Positions 36,388-46,053 are shown, numbered from the stretch's first letter. The stretch is 64,000 bases of DNA from Clostridium sp. (GCA_023664385.1 JAMPFU010000009.1:1-64000), one strand, 5' to 3'. Numbers and translations: made by a program. Notes: generated by a model not told the origin, from the letters alone.

Positions 36388-37776
36388 ATGGAAAAGACAA
36401 TGGACAAAATAACAGCGCTTGCTAAATCAAGAGGATTTATATATCCTGGCTCGGAGATTTACGGAGGTTTAGCAAATACATGGGACTACGGAAATTTAGG
36501 CGTTGAATTTAAAAATAATGTAAAAAAAGCATGGTGGAAGAAATTTATACAGGAAAATCCGTACAACGTAGGCGTTGACTGCGCCATATTGATGAACCCG
36601 CAGACATGGGTTGCATCGGGACATGTTGGGAGCTTTTCTGACCCGCTGATAGACTGTAAGGAATGTCACGAGAGATTTCGGGCTGACAAAATTATAGAGG
36701 ATTTTATGCAGGAAAACGGCATTGCATTAGAGGGCAGCGTTGATGCATGGTCCAAGGAGGACATGGTAAATTTTATTGAGGAAAAGAATGTGTGCTGTCC
36801 AAGCTGCGGCAAGCATAATTTCACGGATATAAGAGAATTTAACCTGATGTTTAAGACATTTCAGGGGGTTACTGAGGATTCCTCAGCTACATTATATTTA
36901 AGACCTGAAACGGCGCAGGGTATTTTTGTAAATTTCAAGAATGTCCAGAGAACATCAAGAAAGAAGATACCATTTGGCATTGGACAGATTGGTAAATCTT
37001 TTAGAAATGAAATTACGCCGGGCAACTTTACGTTCCGTACAAGAGAGTTTGAGCAGATGGAGCTTGAATTTTTCTGTGAGCCTGACACTGACCTTGAGTG
37101 GTTTCAATATTGGAAGGATTTTTGTATCAACTGGCTCAAGGAGCTTGGCATGAAGGAAGACGAGATGAGATACCGTGACCACGATAAGGAGGAGCTTTCC
37201 TTCTACAGCAAGGCGACAACGGATATTGAGTTTTTATTCCCATTTGGCTGGGGTGAGCTTTGGGGAATTGCCGACAGAACCGACTACGACCTTACCCAGC
37301 ACCAAAATACTTCAAAGGAGCCAATGGATTACTTTGATGATGAGAAGAAGATAAAGTATGTTCCGTATGTAATAGAGCCGTCACTTGGAGCTGACCGTGT
37401 AACCCTTGCATTTCTTTGCTCGGCATATGACGAGGAGGAGCTTGAGGGCGGAGATACAAGAACGGTGCTTCATTTCCATCCTGCACTTGCACCTGTGAAG
37501 ATTGGTGTGCTTCCACTTTCAAAGAAGCTGAATGAGGGTGCAGAGAAAATTTATACGGAGCTTTCAAAGTATTACAACTGTGAATTTGATGACAGAGGAA
37601 ATATTGGAAAGCGATACAGAAGGCAGGACGAGATTGGAACGCCATTCTGTGTAACCTACGATTTCGACTCAGAGACAGACGGTGCAGTAACCGTAAGGGA
37701 CAGAGATACCATGGAGCAGGAACGGATAAAGATAGAGGACCTGAAGGCATATTTTGAGAAGAAGCTGTATTATTAA
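36388..37776 (+). CDS. glyS: Glycyl-tRNA synthetase, alpha2 class II type
   Basis: This 462-residue class II synthetase charges tRNA-Gly. [37 protein letters not shown] and [16 protein letters not shown] (motif 2 region) are diagnostic; CKECHERF and [10 protein letters not shown] give a zinc site; the C-terminus [13 protein letters not shown] begins the anticodon-binding domain. The start is 36388; the in-frame ATG at 36367 has no ribosome site. The last 21 bases, including the stop, are repeated exactly at 38092-38112. Confidence 0.95.
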   Translation: MEKTMDKITALAKSRGFIYPGSEIYGGLANTWDYGNLGVEFKNNVKKAWWKKFIQENPYNVGVDCAILMNPQTWVASGHVGSFSDPLIDCKECHERFRADKIIEDFMQENGIALEGSVDAWSKEDMVNFIEEKNVCCPSCGKHNFTDIREFNLMFKTFQGVTEDSSATLYLRPETAQGIFVNFKNVQRTSRKKIPFGIGQIGKSFRNEITPGNFTFRTREFEQMELEFFCEPDTDLEWFQYWKDFCINWLKELGMKEDEMRYRDHDKEELSFYSKATTDIEFLFPFGWGELWGIADRTDYDLTQHQNTSKEPMDYFDDEKKIKYVPYVIEPSLGADRVTLAFLCSAYDEEELEGGDTRTVLHFHPALAPVKIGVLPLSKKLNEGAEKIYTELSKYYNCEFDDRGNIGKRYRRQDEIGTPFCVTYDFDSETDGAVTVRDRDTMEQERIKIEDLKAYFEKKLYY

Positions 37777-37811
37777 ATAAAACATGGAAAAATAATGTTA
37801 TTTAGAAAAAG

Positions 37812-37849
37812 GGTTGTCGCATTAAGATAGTGCGGCAGCCTCTTTTTTG
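37812..37849 (+). terminator. Terminator of glyS
   Basis: GGTTGTCGCA (37812-37821) pairs with TGCGGCAGCC (37831-37840) including G-U pairs, followed by TCTTTTTTG. Confidence 0.8.
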
Positions 37850-37866
37850 TTTATGTAAAATTGTAA

Positions 37867-37888
37867 TTTTTATGCTTGACAACAACTA
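37867..37888 (+). repeat. 22-base promoter-like repeat, copy 1
   Basis: The 22 bases here are identical to 45956-45977 in front of hrcA and contain TTGACA. A third partial copy (TTTTTATGCTTACAACAAA) is at 18431-18449. In front of hrcA it serves as a -35 region; here no clear -10 follows. Confidence 0.5.
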
Positions 37889-37890
37889 GG

Positions 37891-38112
37891 AAACAAAAGA
37901 ACCAAACAGAAAAGAAAGATAAGAAACAGCTTTTTTTAAAATATGCTTAAGATTAGCTTAAGTAATATTAAGTTATTGTGGTATGGCTTGTAATATTTGG
38001 ATATTATTTGTAAAATAAGTGCATGTTTTAGCAGGATATGTTAGTATTCTGCCTGAATACTTGGTTGTAAGGTTTTCCTATCAATAGTTCAGAGAAGAAG
38101 CTGTATTATTAA
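37891..38112 (+). repeat. Decayed segmental duplication of the HigB-glyS region
   Basis: Three blocks keep the order of the upstream locus. 37891-37921 equals 35748-35778 inside the toxin gene (31 bases, exact). 37974-38085 matches 36251-36360 of the glyS leader at roughly 75-80 percent by eye. 38092-38112 equals the last 21 bases of glyS (37756-37776) including its stop. The antitoxin and nearly all of glyS are missing between the blocks. The ABC transporter gene begins 33 bases later. Confidence 0.75.
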
Positions 38113-38145
38113 GCTGGGAGTACCAAAAGGGGGGAGTACAGGCAT

Positions 38146-38799
38146 ATGATAAGAATTAAAGATTTAAAAAAGCAATATGGAACAGGCAGTGCTGCATGTA
38201 TCGCTTTGAACAAAATAAGCCTGGAGCTGCCTGAAAAAAAGTTTATTGCCATTACAGGAAAAAGCGGCAGTGGAAAAACAACGCTGCTGAATATGATTGG
38301 TTTAATTGACAAACCAAATTCCGGCAGTATTGAGGTAAATGGAAAAGATATATTGAAATTTAATAAAAAGGAAATTCGGGAATACAGACGGAAAACGATA
38401 GGTATTGTATTTCAGTTTTTCCAGCTTATCCCTGTGATTAACTGTTATGACAATATCGTAATCGCAAATGAATTTTCCCCAAAATATGAGAAGGAATATT
38501 TTGATGAGCTGGTTGAGCAGTTGGATATTGGAGACTTATTAAATAAATATCCAGAGCAGTTATCAGGCGGACAGCAGCAAAGAATTGCCATAGCAAGAGC
38601 CTTGATTAACCGTCCCCGGATAATTCTTGCTGATGAGCCGACAGGGAATTTGGATTCCGAAAACAGCGAAAATGTTGTCGGTCTGCTAAAAAGTGTAGTT
38701 ACAAAGTATGACATGAGTCTGATTATGGTAACCCACGACAGTGACATCGTAAAGGAAGCAGATATTAATGTATGTCTTGTTGATGGCAATGTTCAATAA
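38146..38799 (+). CDS. ABC transporter ATP-binding protein (MacB/LolD type)
   Basis: This 217-residue ATPase has Walker A GKSGSGKTT, Q-loop VFQFFQLIP, signature LSGGQQQR, Walker B IILADEPTG, D-loop NLDS and H-loop VTHD. It fits the MacB/LolD subfamily that partners FtsX-type permeases, and such a permease follows 18 bases later. These systems usually act as extruders or mechanotransducers rather than importers. GGGGGGAG precedes the start. Confidence 0.92.
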   Translation: MIRIKDLKKQYGTGSAACIALNKISLELPEKKFIAITGKSGSGKTTLLNMIGLIDKPNSGSIEVNGKDILKFNKKEIREYRRKTIGIVFQFFQLIPVINCYDNIVIANEFSPKYEKEYFDELVEQLDIGDLLNKYPEQLSGGQQQRIAIARALINRPRIILADEPTGNLDSENSENVVGLLKSVVTKYDMSLIMVTHDSDIVKEADINVCLVDGNVQ

Positions 38800-38817
38800 T
38801 AGAGGGAGTGGGCATAT

Positions 38818-41199
38818 ATGATGTTAAAATTACTCATCGGCAATCTTAAGGGCAGCAAACAAAAGACAGTAAGCTCCATTTTGGGCATCTGTATCTCGGT
38901 TATGCTTATATTTGTTGCGATTAATACATATGTGTCTTTTCAAAAAATGCGTCTGGAAAATGCATACGATGCCTATGGGGAATACAACCTGATTTTACAT
39001 GCGGTAGACAGGGAAACGTATGAATGGGTAAAAAGTAACGCTGACTGCTATACCCGTGTGGGAGTTGAAAAAATCATCGATGTGACTGACTCACAAATAG
39101 GCATAGTGGAAAGTGACAATAATTCAATTGAAATGAATAGATATAAGCTGATGGATGGAACATTTCCACAGCAGGCAGGGGAAGTGGCAATTTCCCCTAC
39201 GGCAATGATTGGAGAAGAAGTTATAATCGGTAAATATAATGTGGGTGAAAGCATTGAGTTAAACGGTAACCGATATGTTATTTCGGGAATTTTGTATGAT
39301 TATGATTTTAATATGGCAGATGTCTATAAGGTGGCATTAACCAAAAGCGAAGCTGAAACGGGAAGCTATAACATATACCTGCACTGTGCAGGCAAAAGAG
39401 AGTACCAGCGTGCCTTAGATGAAATCGTGCAGCATTTACAGTTGGATGAAAGAAATATTATACATGGAGATAAGGAATATGGATTCCTTTTAGAATGTAC
39501 GCTGATTATAAATGAGGAGCTTAATGTTGTGGAGCTGGAAGGAGAGGGCGGTCTTCGTGATACGAATATAGGACGTCTGCTTCTGTTTTTTGTTGTCATT
39601 TTGGTATTGACATCCGTAATTTTTGCACTGCACCTGTTTACTTCCCATTTGCATGGCAGGAATAGGCAGCAGGGAAGCCTGCTCAGTCTTGGATTTTCCA
39701 ACGCATATATTTTCATGCTTTATTTTCTGGAATGTCTGCTGCTGGTTGTGCTCGGCTGTCTGACGGGAATTTTATTTGGGCGTTATCTGACTGCATTTTT
39801 GTTTGAATGCATCCAAAACATGCGGATGACTAAGCTGGAAAATTTTGAACCCCAGTTTACGTGGCAGTCATATATTCTTGTAACAGCCGTAAGCCTTACA
39901 GGCTTTCTCTGTGGGCTGGTGCCTGTGCTTATCAGGACCATGAATACCGGCATTAATGAAATGATAAAGACCAAAAGAAAAAAATACCGTGATACTGCGG
40001 CAAGAGCAAAAAAACGCAGGCATAAGTTTATTACGATGAAATATTTTCATAAGGACAGCTATCCATTTGAAAAATTCTGTATATATATGTCAATGATCAT
40101 GATTGGAATCAGCGTTATGCTGTTGGTTTATGTAAACAAGTATGTGAATGATACACTTTCCCTCAGGGAGCATTATGAGACGAAATTTTATCTGATATCA
40201 GATGATGTAAGTGGAATGGACGGATTTGAAACGCTGATACCCGGATTGTCATATTACGATATGGTTTATGATACGATGGGAGTTTTCCATATTAACAGGA
40301 ATAACATCAATGAGCAATATGTGGATGGACTTCCGTTGCACGAAAATAATACCATATCATGCGAGGTTGCAGGGGTAAGCCGGCAACAGTACAATATCAA
40401 GATAGAATCGGACTCAGGGATGACCTATGAGGAGTTTGTTAATATGGGCGGTGCGATTATTATTGACAACTGGGGAGGAGGAGACGACCATATATTAAAG
40501 GCGTTGCCGGAGACCTTAAAGTATGACGGAAGGTATGATTATGACTTGGGAATTACGTATGACCCTGGAGAGGTAAAAATAGTAGGGCGTGGTAAGTTTA
40601 AAAACTGGAATGATCAAATGGGTATATCCATCATTGTCCCGGATGAAATGTTCAAGGAAAAATTTGATTATACGAATGTATTGATACAGATAAATGTAAA
40701 GGATGGGTATGAAATAGAAGCAGCAGAAATGCTATATCGGAATTCTTTTGGATATGCCTATTCCTTTCATGACAATGTGACGGAATATATAAAGGCTAAC
40801 GATAACAATACGACAATCCGTGTGTATGCCTATGGGATTTTACTGTTTGTTACGGTTATAAATTTATTTATTATTCTATATGTAAATAACTTGGTATATG
40901 TACGCAGGAGAAAAAATTTGTCAATTCTTAAAACTTTGGGACATTCTGATGCAAGCATTATGATGCCTATGATATTGGAGGTAATAATTGAAAGCATTGT
41001 TGCCGCCATTTTGTCGGTATTTATCAGTAAGACTGTATCAAAACGACTTATTCCGTTTGAAACGCAAAGCATAATTCTTACAGATGGGACAAAAAGCATT
41101 TTGTTTGTGTTGTTGTTTTTGCTTTTGATGCAGACGATAGCAATGGTGGTTATTTTTATGCGGGTCCGAAGGCAGCAGATGATATATGATTTAAGATAA
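38818..41199 (+). CDS. FtsX-like permease
   Basis: This is a 793-residue permease with an N-terminal helix (about 20-38), an extracellular domain, three helices around 255-380 and a second FtsX block toward the C-terminus (helices near 675-790). It starts MMLKLLIGNLKGSKQKTVSS. It has two permease repeats, like BceB-type or LolC-type transporters. With the upstream ATPase it probably exports or detoxifies a peptide or lipid. No kinase-regulator pair of the BceRS type is adjacent. The terminator begins at its stop codon. Confidence 0.85.
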   Translation: MMLKLLIGNLKGSKQKTVSSILGICISVMLIFVAINTYVSFQKMRLENAYDAYGEYNLILHAVDRETYEWVKSNADCYTRVGVEKIIDVTDSQIGIVESDNNSIEMNRYKLMDGTFPQQAGEVAISPTAMIGEEVIIGKYNVGESIELNGNRYVISGILYDYDFNMADVYKVALTKSEAETGSYNIYLHCAGKREYQRALDEIVQHLQLDERNIIHGDKEYGFLLECTLIINEELNVVELEGEGGLRDTNIGRLLLFFVVILVLTSVIFALHLFTSHLHGRNRQQGSLLSLGFSNAYIFMLYFLECLLLVVLGCLTGILFGRYLTAFLFECIQNMRMTKLENFEPQFTWQSYILVTAVSLTGFLCGLVPVLIRTMNTGINEMIKTKRKKYRDTAARAKKRRHKFITMKYFHKDSYPFEKFCIYMSMIMIGISVMLLVYVNKYVNDTLSLREHYETKFYLISDDVSGMDGFETLIPGLSYYDMVYDTMGVFHINRNNINEQYVDGLPLHENNTISCEVAGVSRQQYNIKIESDSGMTYEEFVNMGGAIIIDNWGGGDDHILKALPETLKYDGRYDYDLGITYDPGEVKIVGRGKFKNWNDQMGISIIVPDEMFKEKFDYTNVLIQINVKDGYEIEAAEMLYRNSFGYAYSFHDNVTEYIKANDNNTTIRVYAYGILLFVTVINLFIILYVNNLVYVRRRKNLSILKTLGHSDASIMMPMILEVIIESIVAAILSVFISKTVSKRLIPFETQSIILTDGTKSILFVLLFLLLMQTIAMVVIFMRVRRQQMIYDLR

Positions 41200-41255
41200 A
41201 AAACTACACTCAATGATGATTTGCGTTAAATAAATTACATTGAGTGTAGTTTTTT
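41198..41255. terminator. Bidirectional terminator between permease and VOC gene
   Basis: AAAAAACTACACTCAATG (41198-41215) pairs perfectly with CATTGAGTGTAGTTTTTT (41238-41255). It serves the permease (plus) and the VOC gene (minus). Confidence 0.88.
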
Positions 41256-41260
41256 CTATT

Positions 41261-41695
41261 TCATTTATCAAATTTATCTCCGCATATTTCTATTGTATTT
41301 CCTTCGGGATCATATATATTGAAATAGTAATATGGTTCAGTGATATTAACATACATAATATCTGATACTTCACATATTTTTAATGCTTTAATTCGTTCAT
41401 AATCATTTTTCAAATCATCGGAATAAAAATTAAGTATAATAATATTATTTACAGATTTTTCTTTTCTTTGTTTAAAAATTTCTATAAAAGATTGATTATA
41501 ATTATTCTTATTATTCCCCTCAATTGTTTCAACATCATATTGACGATTATAAATGGATAATTTATTTCCAAAATCAAATTCTATCCATCTATTTTCTGTA
41601 TATGTATTTCCCTTGATTTCAAATATTTTTTCATAAAAATCGACCATTTCATTAAAATTATCAGTTTCTATATAAGTACAACATAATTTCATCAT
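41261..41695 (-). CDS. VOC (glyoxalase-fold) family protein
   Basis: This is a 144-residue single-domain protein with two beta-alpha-beta-beta-beta units: YIETDNFNEMVDFYEKIF near the start and YFNIYDPEGNTIEICG at the end, the standard vicinal-oxygen-chelate signature. Members include lyases and antibiotic-binding proteins; the substrate is unknown. It is very AT-rich with Asn/Ile/Lys-heavy composition, unlike its neighbours, which suggests recent acquisition. GAGGTATGA precedes the double ATG. Confidence 0.75.
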   Translation of the reverse strand: MMKLCCTYIETDNFNEMVDFYEKIFEIKGNTYTENRWIEFDFGNKLSIYNRQYDVETIEGNNKNNYNQSFIEIFKQRKEKSVNNIIILNFYSDDLKNDYERIKALKICEVSDIMYVNITEPYYYFNIYDPEGNTIEICGDKFDK

Positions 41696-41820
41696 TCATA
41701 CCTCGATTCACTGCCTTTAATTAATACAATTGTATCATACTTGTCACTTGTTTGAAATATTGGGTATCTATTTTTTTTCATATAAATATTTTTCTCTATA
41801 AAAGGTTGAATACAATTTAT

Positions 41821-41866
41821 AAAAAGTCGGCACTATATGCTGCGAGCAGTATACTGCCGGCTTTTT
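41821..41866. terminator. Long hairpin, probable bidirectional terminator
   Basis: AAAAAGTCGGCA (41821-41832) pairs with TGCCGGCTTTTT (41855-41866), with a further inner stem TGCT/AGCA. No complete plus-strand gene ends just before it. The following 330 bases up to 42198 are AT-rich and hold no gene; AATGGTAC occurs twice near 41978-42010. Confidence 0.65.
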
Positions 41867-42198
41867 CCTTGCGTGTTTGTCAAAAAAAGGATATTAACAA
41901 TATTATTATAATAAAGTGTTATATTTGTTTACAATTTAGTTTGGTTTGCTTAATTTTAGGTAGTGCTGATAGTGATATGAATGGTACTTGAAGTGCTAAA
42001 AATGGTACAAAATTGTGAGATGATTTTAAGAGGATGTTGTCGTATAATTTTATTGTATGTAAGATTTTGAAAATAGAATGCAAAATATGTAATAAATCAT
42101 AGCATTATAATTTAAATGGTCATAAATAGAGGGGGTAAAAATTATATAATATAACTTGTAAATATGTAATTAAGAAAGATGTGGGAGGAAAAATAAGC

Positions 42199-42657
42199 AT
42201 GAAAATTAAAAAAATGGGAATTTCAATATGTTTATTATCAATGGTATTAATTTTTTTTGGTAATACTGTAGGAGCAACTGCAATTTATAATGGTACTGCA
42301 AAAGTTAATGTCACATCGGGAAATTTAAATCCTTTTGTGGGTGATACAGCAGAAGCATATTGTTATGCTTGTGTTGAAGGTAATAGGAATACAAATAGAA
42401 ACCCCAGTAGTAGTGTAACAGGAAACGGTTACATATTTTATTATAGTCCAACAAAAAAGGATTATTGCACATATAATTTTAGCAATACAGGTACTATAAC
42501 AAAATCAGGAGAAAAATTTGTGATAGTAAAAAAGAAAGGAAAGGAAATTGATAATAAATACGAGGATGTATATGCAATGTCAATATATTGTAATTTTAAG
42601 CTTACATGTAATAGATGTGGGGCGTGTGAAACCTGTACAAGAAACGCTATAGAATAA
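42199..42657 (+). CDS. Secreted cysteine-rich protein of unknown function
   Basis: This 152-residue protein starts MKIKKMGISICLLSMVLIFF with a Sec-type signal peptide cleaved near GATA. The mature part (about 125 residues) has YCYACVEG in the first half and a C-terminal cluster CNFKLTCNRCGACETC, eight or nine cysteines in all, which suggests disulfides or a metal site. GGGAGG precedes ATG 42199; the longer reading from GTG 42181 is rejected. It is 13 bases before an FtsX-like permease gene and may be a substrate, sensor or immunity partner of that transporter, such as a bacteriocin-like factor. No known family was recognised. Confidence 0.65.
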   Translation: MKIKKMGISICLLSMVLIFFGNTVGATAIYNGTAKVNVTSGNLNPFVGDTAEAYCYACVEGNRNTNRNPSSSVTGNGYIFYYSPTKKDYCTYNFSNTGTITKSGEKFVIVKKKGKEIDNKYEDVYAMSIYCNFKLTCNRCGACETCTRNAIE

Positions 42658-42670
42658 AGGATAATCAGCA

Positions 42671-43840
42671 ATGAACTACATATTTTTTTTGTTACAAAAA
42701 AATAAAGAGCGATTTGTCACATTTCTCATGTATACCATGCTGATTGGTTTGTTTACAGCTTTTTTTGGTTTTACATTAGGGAATGTCAGTTATGAAAATG
42801 AGAGTGTAAAATTACTTAAGGATATGGAAAATTGTTGTTATATCCGCCCATATGTTACAGAGACATTTATGTCATATGATGAAAAAGGGTTTATTACATT
42901 GGACGAATTACCAAAAAAAAATGATATTACATATGATGCGGGAGTTTTTCGCTTTATGGAAATATACGGCGAAGATTACGAGGATATTGTATCATCGTCA
43001 CAGCTTTTTGCTACACATATAAAATGGAATTTATCAGAAGGCAAAGGATTTACCGATAATCCCAATGAGGTGATTTTGTTAGGTAATAAAGGATATTATC
43101 AAGTTGGAGACACAATAAGTATTAAAAATATAGATGATGAAATTATCTGTCAATGTGAAGTTGTGGGGATAAACAGATATCCTGTGTTTTTTTCTGACGG
43201 CATAAATCTAGGTACAAAAAACGAAGATGATGACTTTAAATGTCAAATAACTTGTTATTCTTTGATGAAAAATTACAGAAACGATGTGGCTGGAGAAACA
43301 TTGTTTCTGAATCCAAAAAATCCTTGGGCATATAAGTATGATAGTAAAAACGTCAACTATATTTTTTCAACTAAATCTAATATTCCAAATAATAAAGAAG
43401 TTTTTGGGGAATTCAAAGAGTATGGGGAATTGGATTTAATGAGTGAATTACAACAGAACAAAATATCCTTTTGGGACAGAGACGAATCCATACTTGAGGT
43501 ATGCCTTCTGATTATATTCATATGTGGAGTCATTGTGCATAATTATCTGTCAATTGTAAGAAGTCAAAGAGAATATGGCATTTACTATATGCTTGGAATG
43601 AGCTGGAGCAAGCTTGTTGCCCTGTTGTCGCTTCAGAATGTATTTGCTTTTGTATGTGGTTTTTTACTTGGAAGCTCATTTGTATACCATGGCTCATTAC
43701 GTCAGGATTTATTATTTACATGGAAAAATCAGCTTGGTATTCTTGTTGGTGTTTTGGGAATTTACTTCATATCGATTATGCCGATTTTGCTAAAAATGCG
43801 TAAGTCGGACCCTGTTGAGCTGATAAAAAAAGAGGAGTAA
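42671..43840 (+). CDS. FtsX-like permease, first half-transporter
   Basis: This is a 389-residue permease. A first helix (about 16-37), a large extracellular domain (about 40-275), and three helices (about 278-298, 320-345, 352-375) end in MRKSDPVELIKKEE, the usual FtsX tail. The gene is AT-rich. It precedes a second, smaller permease by a few bases and an ATPase; together they would form one MacB-like exporter. Confidence 0.8.
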   Translation: MNYIFFLLQKNKERFVTFLMYTMLIGLFTAFFGFTLGNVSYENESVKLLKDMENCCYIRPYVTETFMSYDEKGFITLDELPKKNDITYDAGVFRFMEIYGEDYEDIVSSSQLFATHIKWNLSEGKGFTDNPNEVILLGNKGYYQVGDTISIKNIDDEIICQCEVVGINRYPVFFSDGINLGTKNEDDDFKCQITCYSLMKNYRNDVAGETLFLNPKNPWAYKYDSKNVNYIFSTKSNIPNNKEVFGEFKEYGELDLMSELQQNKISFWDRDESILEVCLLIIFICGVIVHNYLSIVRSQREYGIYYMLGMSWSKLVALLSLQNVFAFVCGFLLGSSFVYHGSLRQDLLFTWKNQLGILVGVLGIYFISIMPILLKMRKSDPVELIKKEE

Positions 43841-43843
43841 TAT

Positions 43844-44852
43844 ATGGAAATTATTAAAAGAAAGCATAAGGCATTATAGAAAATTAATGATTGCATGTAT
43901 TATAGTTACAATGCTTGTCTATGGTGCGACACAGGTGATGCTTACATATTATTACCACGATATTATATCAAATCAGGACGAAACAAGATACAATTACTGC
44001 GAAATTTCTTTTACGGAGCCGGTTGTCATAAGCGAGCTGTCACACGTGGAAAGCTATTGTATTCATAATATACCGAATTATGATATGTCAGCATATGTTG
44101 TGGATGAAGTAGATGGATTTAACATCATTGCCGTAAAGCAGGGACATGAAGCAAGGCTTTGTAAGGATGTGGAAGTGCTCAAGGCTGACGAGGCAATTGT
44201 TATGTCTGTTTTTTTTCCTATCTTTGATGAACTGTACAGTGGTTATAAAGTAATTGCAACATCAAATGTTATGGTATGTGGATGCAGACCGTTTTTGGTT
44301 GGCGCTATTATTACGCTTGAGTCAGCGGAATCGGAGGCGGTAAGCAGTATGGTTATATCCTGCACGAAACCGATTACACATAGTGACAGGGTTAAAATTA
44401 AAAAAGCATTTAAAGATATAGATGTTGATATAAGTTACATGACAGAGTTTAAATGGCTGTTAGGAAATGTGGAATATTATAAAGCTTCGGTTATACTCGG
44501 ACTGGGAATCGTTATTTTTGCATTGATGTCAATTGGAATTTTGGTGAGTTATACGATTCAGAAGCAGAAAAAGGAAATCATTGTATTTATGCTTTGTGGA
44601 GCAAATATAAGGCATCTGCGGCGGTTTTATATAGGAGAGTATATGCTTATGCAGCTACTGTCCCTGCTTTTGGGATGCGGGGGAGCATTTATTATGGAAA
44701 GGTTTATGGGAATATTTGAATTTAATGATGTGTATGTTCTGCCATTGATTTTATGCATTATTATTTCCATATGCTGTGGACTGGTGGAAGTAATGACGAT
44801 TAATCGGCTGCTTAAAAGGGATATCATTGTACAGTGGAGGAAGCTTGTATGA
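43844..44852 (+). pseudogene. FtsX-like permease, second half, with frameshift near the start
   Basis: AGAGGAG followed by ATG 43844 reads MEIIKRKHKAL and stops at 43877. Dropping one A in the AAAAGAAAG run (about 43861) gives MEIIKRSIRHYRKLMIACII, a normal permease start that continues without a break to 44852. The remaining frame (from 43887, 321 residues) has no ribosome site but keeps all helices. So the gene is either inactivated, phase-variable at the A-run, rescued by slippage, or a sequencing error. The downstream ATPase overlaps its stop by ATGA. Confidence 0.7.
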
Positions 44853-45550
44853 CATTAGTTAAAATGAATAAGATTAGTAAAATATACAATAAAGGTAAAA
44901 AGAATCAGTTTCAGGCATTGAATGATGTTGATTTTGCTGTGGATGAAGGAGATATGATTGCCATAAGAGGAAGCTCCGGTGCAGGAAAATCTACATTGCT
45001 TCATATTATGGGTTGCATGGATACACAGACCTCAGGTCATTACTATTTTTGCGGGGAGGCTGTAAAGGATATGACCCAGCAGCAAAAGGCGGTAATCCGA
45101 AATAAAAAAATCGGATTTGTATTGCAGGATTTCGGGCTTTTGGAATATCAGAGTGTTCTGGATGCCGTTTCATTGCCGCTGTTGTTTTCGAATGAAATAC
45201 CTGTAAGTAAAATGAAAAAGCACTGCTTGGGATATTTGGCTGAGGTTGGACTTCAGGGGTATGCTGCAAAGGCTGTAAATGAGCTTTCTGGAGGAGAAAA
45301 ACAGCGGGTTGCCATTGCAAGAGCATTAGTAAATAATCCGTCACTTATTTTGGCAGACGAGCCTACAGGTGCACTGGATGAGGAAAATGCATACAATGTA
45401 ATGAAACTTCTAAAAAAGTTAAACGAGAACGGAAAGGCTATAGTAATTGCCACGCACGATTCAGATGTCGCAAGCATGTGCAAAACACAAATTACAATAA
45501 AATACGGTGAATTAAAAAACGCTGATGAAAAAAGTTTTTTAATAGTATAA
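44849..45550 (+). CDS. ABC transporter ATP-binding protein (MacB type)
   Basis: This is a 233-residue ATPase: Walker A GSSGAGKST, Q-loop VLQDFGLLE, signature LSGGEKQR, Walker B LILADEPTG, H-loop ATHD. The start at 44849 overlaps the preceding stop (ATGA) and has GTGGAGGAAG upstream; the GTG within that site gives a longer but unlikely start. It powers the two FtsX-like proteins encoded before it. Confidence 0.9.
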   Translation: MTLVKMNKISKIYNKGKKNQFQALNDVDFAVDEGDMIAIRGSSGAGKSTLLHIMGCMDTQTSGHYYFCGEAVKDMTQQQKAVIRNKKIGFVLQDFGLLEYQSVLDAVSLPLLFSNEIPVSKMKKHCLGYLAEVGLQGYAAKAVNELSGGEKQRVAIARALVNNPSLILADEPTGALDEENAYNVMKLLKKLNENGKAIVIATHDSDVASMCKTQITIKYGELKNADEKSFLIV

Positions 45551-45650
45551 TGACAAAACTGAAGGTATGGTATATAATTTGTATTAATAGGGAATTTTTT
45601 AATATTTTGTTTTAATTAAGAAAATTCTACAAATGAGGGGAGATTGGGGA

Positions 45651-45863
45651 ATGTATGACAAAATTGCAGTTGGAAGAAGATTAAAATGTCTTCGGCATAT
45701 GGCTGGAAAAACACAAATGGAAGTGGCAAGGGAAATTGGAATATCGGTCGAAACAGTACGTAAACTGGAGCAGGGGAAGAAAGGGGCATCTATGGAGGTA
45801 TTAGATTTGTTGAGGGATTATTATGATTCTAAGATGGATTTTATCATGTATGGAGATAATTAA
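45651..45863 (+). CDS. Small XRE-family transcription regulator
   Basis: This 70-residue protein consists of a single helix-turn-helix: GRRLKCLRHMAGKTQMEVAR followed by EIGISVETVRKLEQGKKG. GAGGGGAGATTGGGGA precedes ATG 45651; an upstream in-frame ATG at 45633 lies inside this site. It closes the secreted protein/ABC cassette and may regulate it. It is separated from the ATPase by 100 AT-rich bases, so it may have its own promoter. Confidence 0.75.
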   Translation: MYDKIAVGRRLKCLRHMAGKTQMEVAREIGISVETVRKLEQGKKGASMEVLDLLRDYYDSKMDFIMYGDN

Positions 45864-45877
45864 ATATGATATTTATG

Positions 45878-45918
45878 CTGTCTGTCCGAAATATATGGGA
45901 CGGACAGCTTTTTTATTT
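45878..45918 (+). terminator. Terminator after the XRE gene
   Basis: GCTGTCTGTCC (45878-45888) pairs with GGACGGACAGC (45898-45908) with one mismatch, then TTTTTTATTTT. Confidence 0.85.
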
Positions 45919-45955
45919 TATAGAAAGTTCTTTATAAAAAAGGTAAAAAATAGTG

Positions 45956-45993
45956 TTTTTATGCTTGACAACAACTATATGTAGTGATAGATT
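45956..45993 (+). promoter_or_regulatory. Promoter of the hrcA operon, with 22-base repeat copy 2
   Basis: TTGACA (45965-45970) is followed after 17 bases by TAGATT (45988-45993), just upstream of CIRCE. The 22 bases 45956-45977 equal 37867-37888. Confidence 0.55.
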
Positions 45994-46004
45994 ATCTATA
46001 TAGA

Positions 46005-46031
46005 TTAGCACTCGTATTTAATGAGTGCTAA
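46005..46031. promoter_or_regulatory. CIRCE operator of the hrcA operon
   Basis: TTAGCACTC, a 9-base spacer and GAGTGCTAA. It differs from the groES copy only in the spacer. HrcA thereby represses its own operon. Confidence 0.97.
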
Positions 46032-46053
46032 TAATAAATGAAAGGGTGATGAG

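Noticed and set aside
41752..41991. 79-codon plus-strand frame between VOC gene and secreted protein
   Set aside because: It runs through the long terminator hairpin, has no ribosome site and a random AT-rich composition.
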